Source: Xestospongia bergquistia | Taxonomy: Eukaryota; Porifera; Demospongiae; Haplosclerida; Petrosiidae | Assembly (NCBI GenBank): GCA_963965975.1 | Contig: OZ014412.1 | Span: forward strand, 746,501 to 810,500 | Reading direction: 5' to 3' | DNA length: 64,000 nt | In this document: one piece after another, positions 63,061 through 64,000 of the stretch | How positions within the stretch are numbered: position 1 is the first letter of the stretch | How the letters are laid out: every line of letters starts with the position of its first letter | Position numbers and translations under genes: made by a program | Notes under the pieces: generated by a model | Databases searched by the model: none | Told to the model about the DNA's origin: nothing | Seen by the model: only the letters and a program-made list of their open reading frames with translations

Positions 63061-64000
63061 ACAATAGATTTATGACATACATTGAATGATGTTGCTTTAC
63101 TTTGATTTGATTGATTGTGGTATTGTCTAACAGATGATGGAGTTGATGCTATCCACTATAATGCAAGAATAATGACATCATTATGATGTCATTAATTATC
63201 TTACTGTGTCATGATTAACATGATCATCATCTTCAGGACGTTACATACGTTGATTAGGTAACATATCACATATGTTGCAATGCTAATTAGATGACTAATT
63301 GACATATCTAAGTGTGACAATCTCTTTGATTTCGATAGAAATGCAAAACGTCATGGCAACTTACTTTTCTTCACCTACTGATGTTATTAGTATCATTGAA
63401 AGTATATCCTAATTTATTATTATATAGACTGTATATCTTATAATATGATTATTGTAAGTATCGACTTAACATTAGCTATAGTCATTAGATTAGTTTGTTG
63501 TTATTATTTGTACATTGGTTGTTGCTAGGAGTGGTATTCACAATAAGGAAACAAAGAAGAAAAAGTTAGTAAATGTTGACTAATTGACATATCTATATAC
63601 ACAGTAAGGAACTGCTATTTACAATAATATAGTTATGAAAATTTCTCTTATTATGTATCTTGGTTCTGTCATAGGTTCTTGATAATACTCAAGATTTAAA
63701 ATGCAACAGCTAGTGAACTGTAACCTACTAATAGTGTCACTTTATCATTTCTTAGGATTTACTAACTTTTTCTTCTTTGTTTCCTCATTATTTATACCAC
63801 TCCAAGCAACAATCAATGTAGAAATAATAACAACAGCTAATACAATAACTATAATAGATAGATAAGTACTGTGTTATTAGATGATGTTAAGTTGATACTT
63901 ACAATAATCATATTATAACATATGCAGTCTATATAATAATAAAGTAGGATATACTTTTCAATGATACTAATAACATCAATAGGTAAAGAAGAGTATGTTG
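63060..64000 (-). pseudogene. Decayed long-tailed receptor running off the window edge
   Basis: Minus-strand pieces match gene I: a stalk exon at 64000-63955 (runs off the window), a transmembrane exon (about 63900-63765), tail exon 9 (about 63710-63655) with an in-frame change, exon 10 (63285-63205; VTYVxPEDDDHVN-like) and exon 11 (63150-63110). Between exons 9 and 10 sits an inserted stretch with an inverted transmembrane-exon copy. Exon 9 no longer has a clean frame, and exons after 11 are not found. It is most likely a pseudogene. Confidence 0.55.
63472..63572 (+). pseudogene. Inverted copy of a transmembrane exon
   Basis: On the plus strand, GCTATAGTCATTAGATTAG to GAAAAAGTTAG parallels the sense strand of the gene I transmembrane exon and its donor (the sequence around VAIVIVIVVVIICALIL, then the GTTAGT donor). 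It is opposite in orientation to the surrounding receptor remnants, so it is an inverted fragment. Confidence 0.6.

Overview
The window looks like a piece of an invertebrate animal nuclear genome, most probably a demosponge such as Amphimedon. It is strongly AT-rich and its many short exons have GT-AG introns, mostly 50-110 nt. It is filled with tandemly duplicated single-pass membrane receptors built from immunoglobulin (Ig) and fibronectin type III (FN3) domains. The species call is inference; no rRNA, tRNA or bacterial signal was seen. I built the gene models by hand from splice sites and checked that exon phases add up to an open frame.

Layout. 0-4 kb: a truncated Ig gene (-) and intact receptor gene 1 (+). 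4.3-12.2 kb and 15.5-23.7 kb: two copies of one ~8 kb block, each holding a decayed receptor (-), an intact recept­or (+; genes 2 and 4) and a longer receptor with two FN3 units (-; genes 3 and 5). Between them (12.2-15.5 kb) are a foldback repeat and a decayed receptor. 24-26.7 kb: a decayed intron-bearing integrase-like gene and a Ty3-type retroelement fragment. 27.4-30.3 kb: receptor gene 6 (-) with a one-base frame break. 30.6-42.1 kb and 49.4-58.5 kb: a second duplicated block, each copy holding a deleted gene-1 remnant (+), a receptor with a long NGT-rich repeat (D broken, E intact) and a long-tailed receptor (G, I). Short-tailed relatives H and J lie next to these. A MULE-like transposon with ubiquitin-protease-like, C2H2, SWIM and PHD segments sits at 42.2-46 kb directly upstream of gene G.

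How the genes fit together. All receptors share one exon plan: signal peptide, Ig exon, FN3 exon, a short exon ending in phase 0, a partner exon, a membrane-proximal cysteine-containing exon, a transmembrane exon and a variable cytoplasmic tail. Extracellular exons are conserved between paralogues, while the tails differ sharply. Genes G and I have ~400-500 residue tails with an NPRYAEL / (I/V)xYSx(I/V) tyrosine pair and proline motifs. Genes H and J have ~50 residue tails with YITV and YENI. Genes 2 and 4 have YDVI/YEDV, gene 1 has NPxY plus a polyproline site, gene 5 has a 24-residue repeat, and gene 3 has almost no tail. This resembles paired-receptor or allorecognition-type families, with similar outsides and different signalling insides. 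The function is inferred, not shown.
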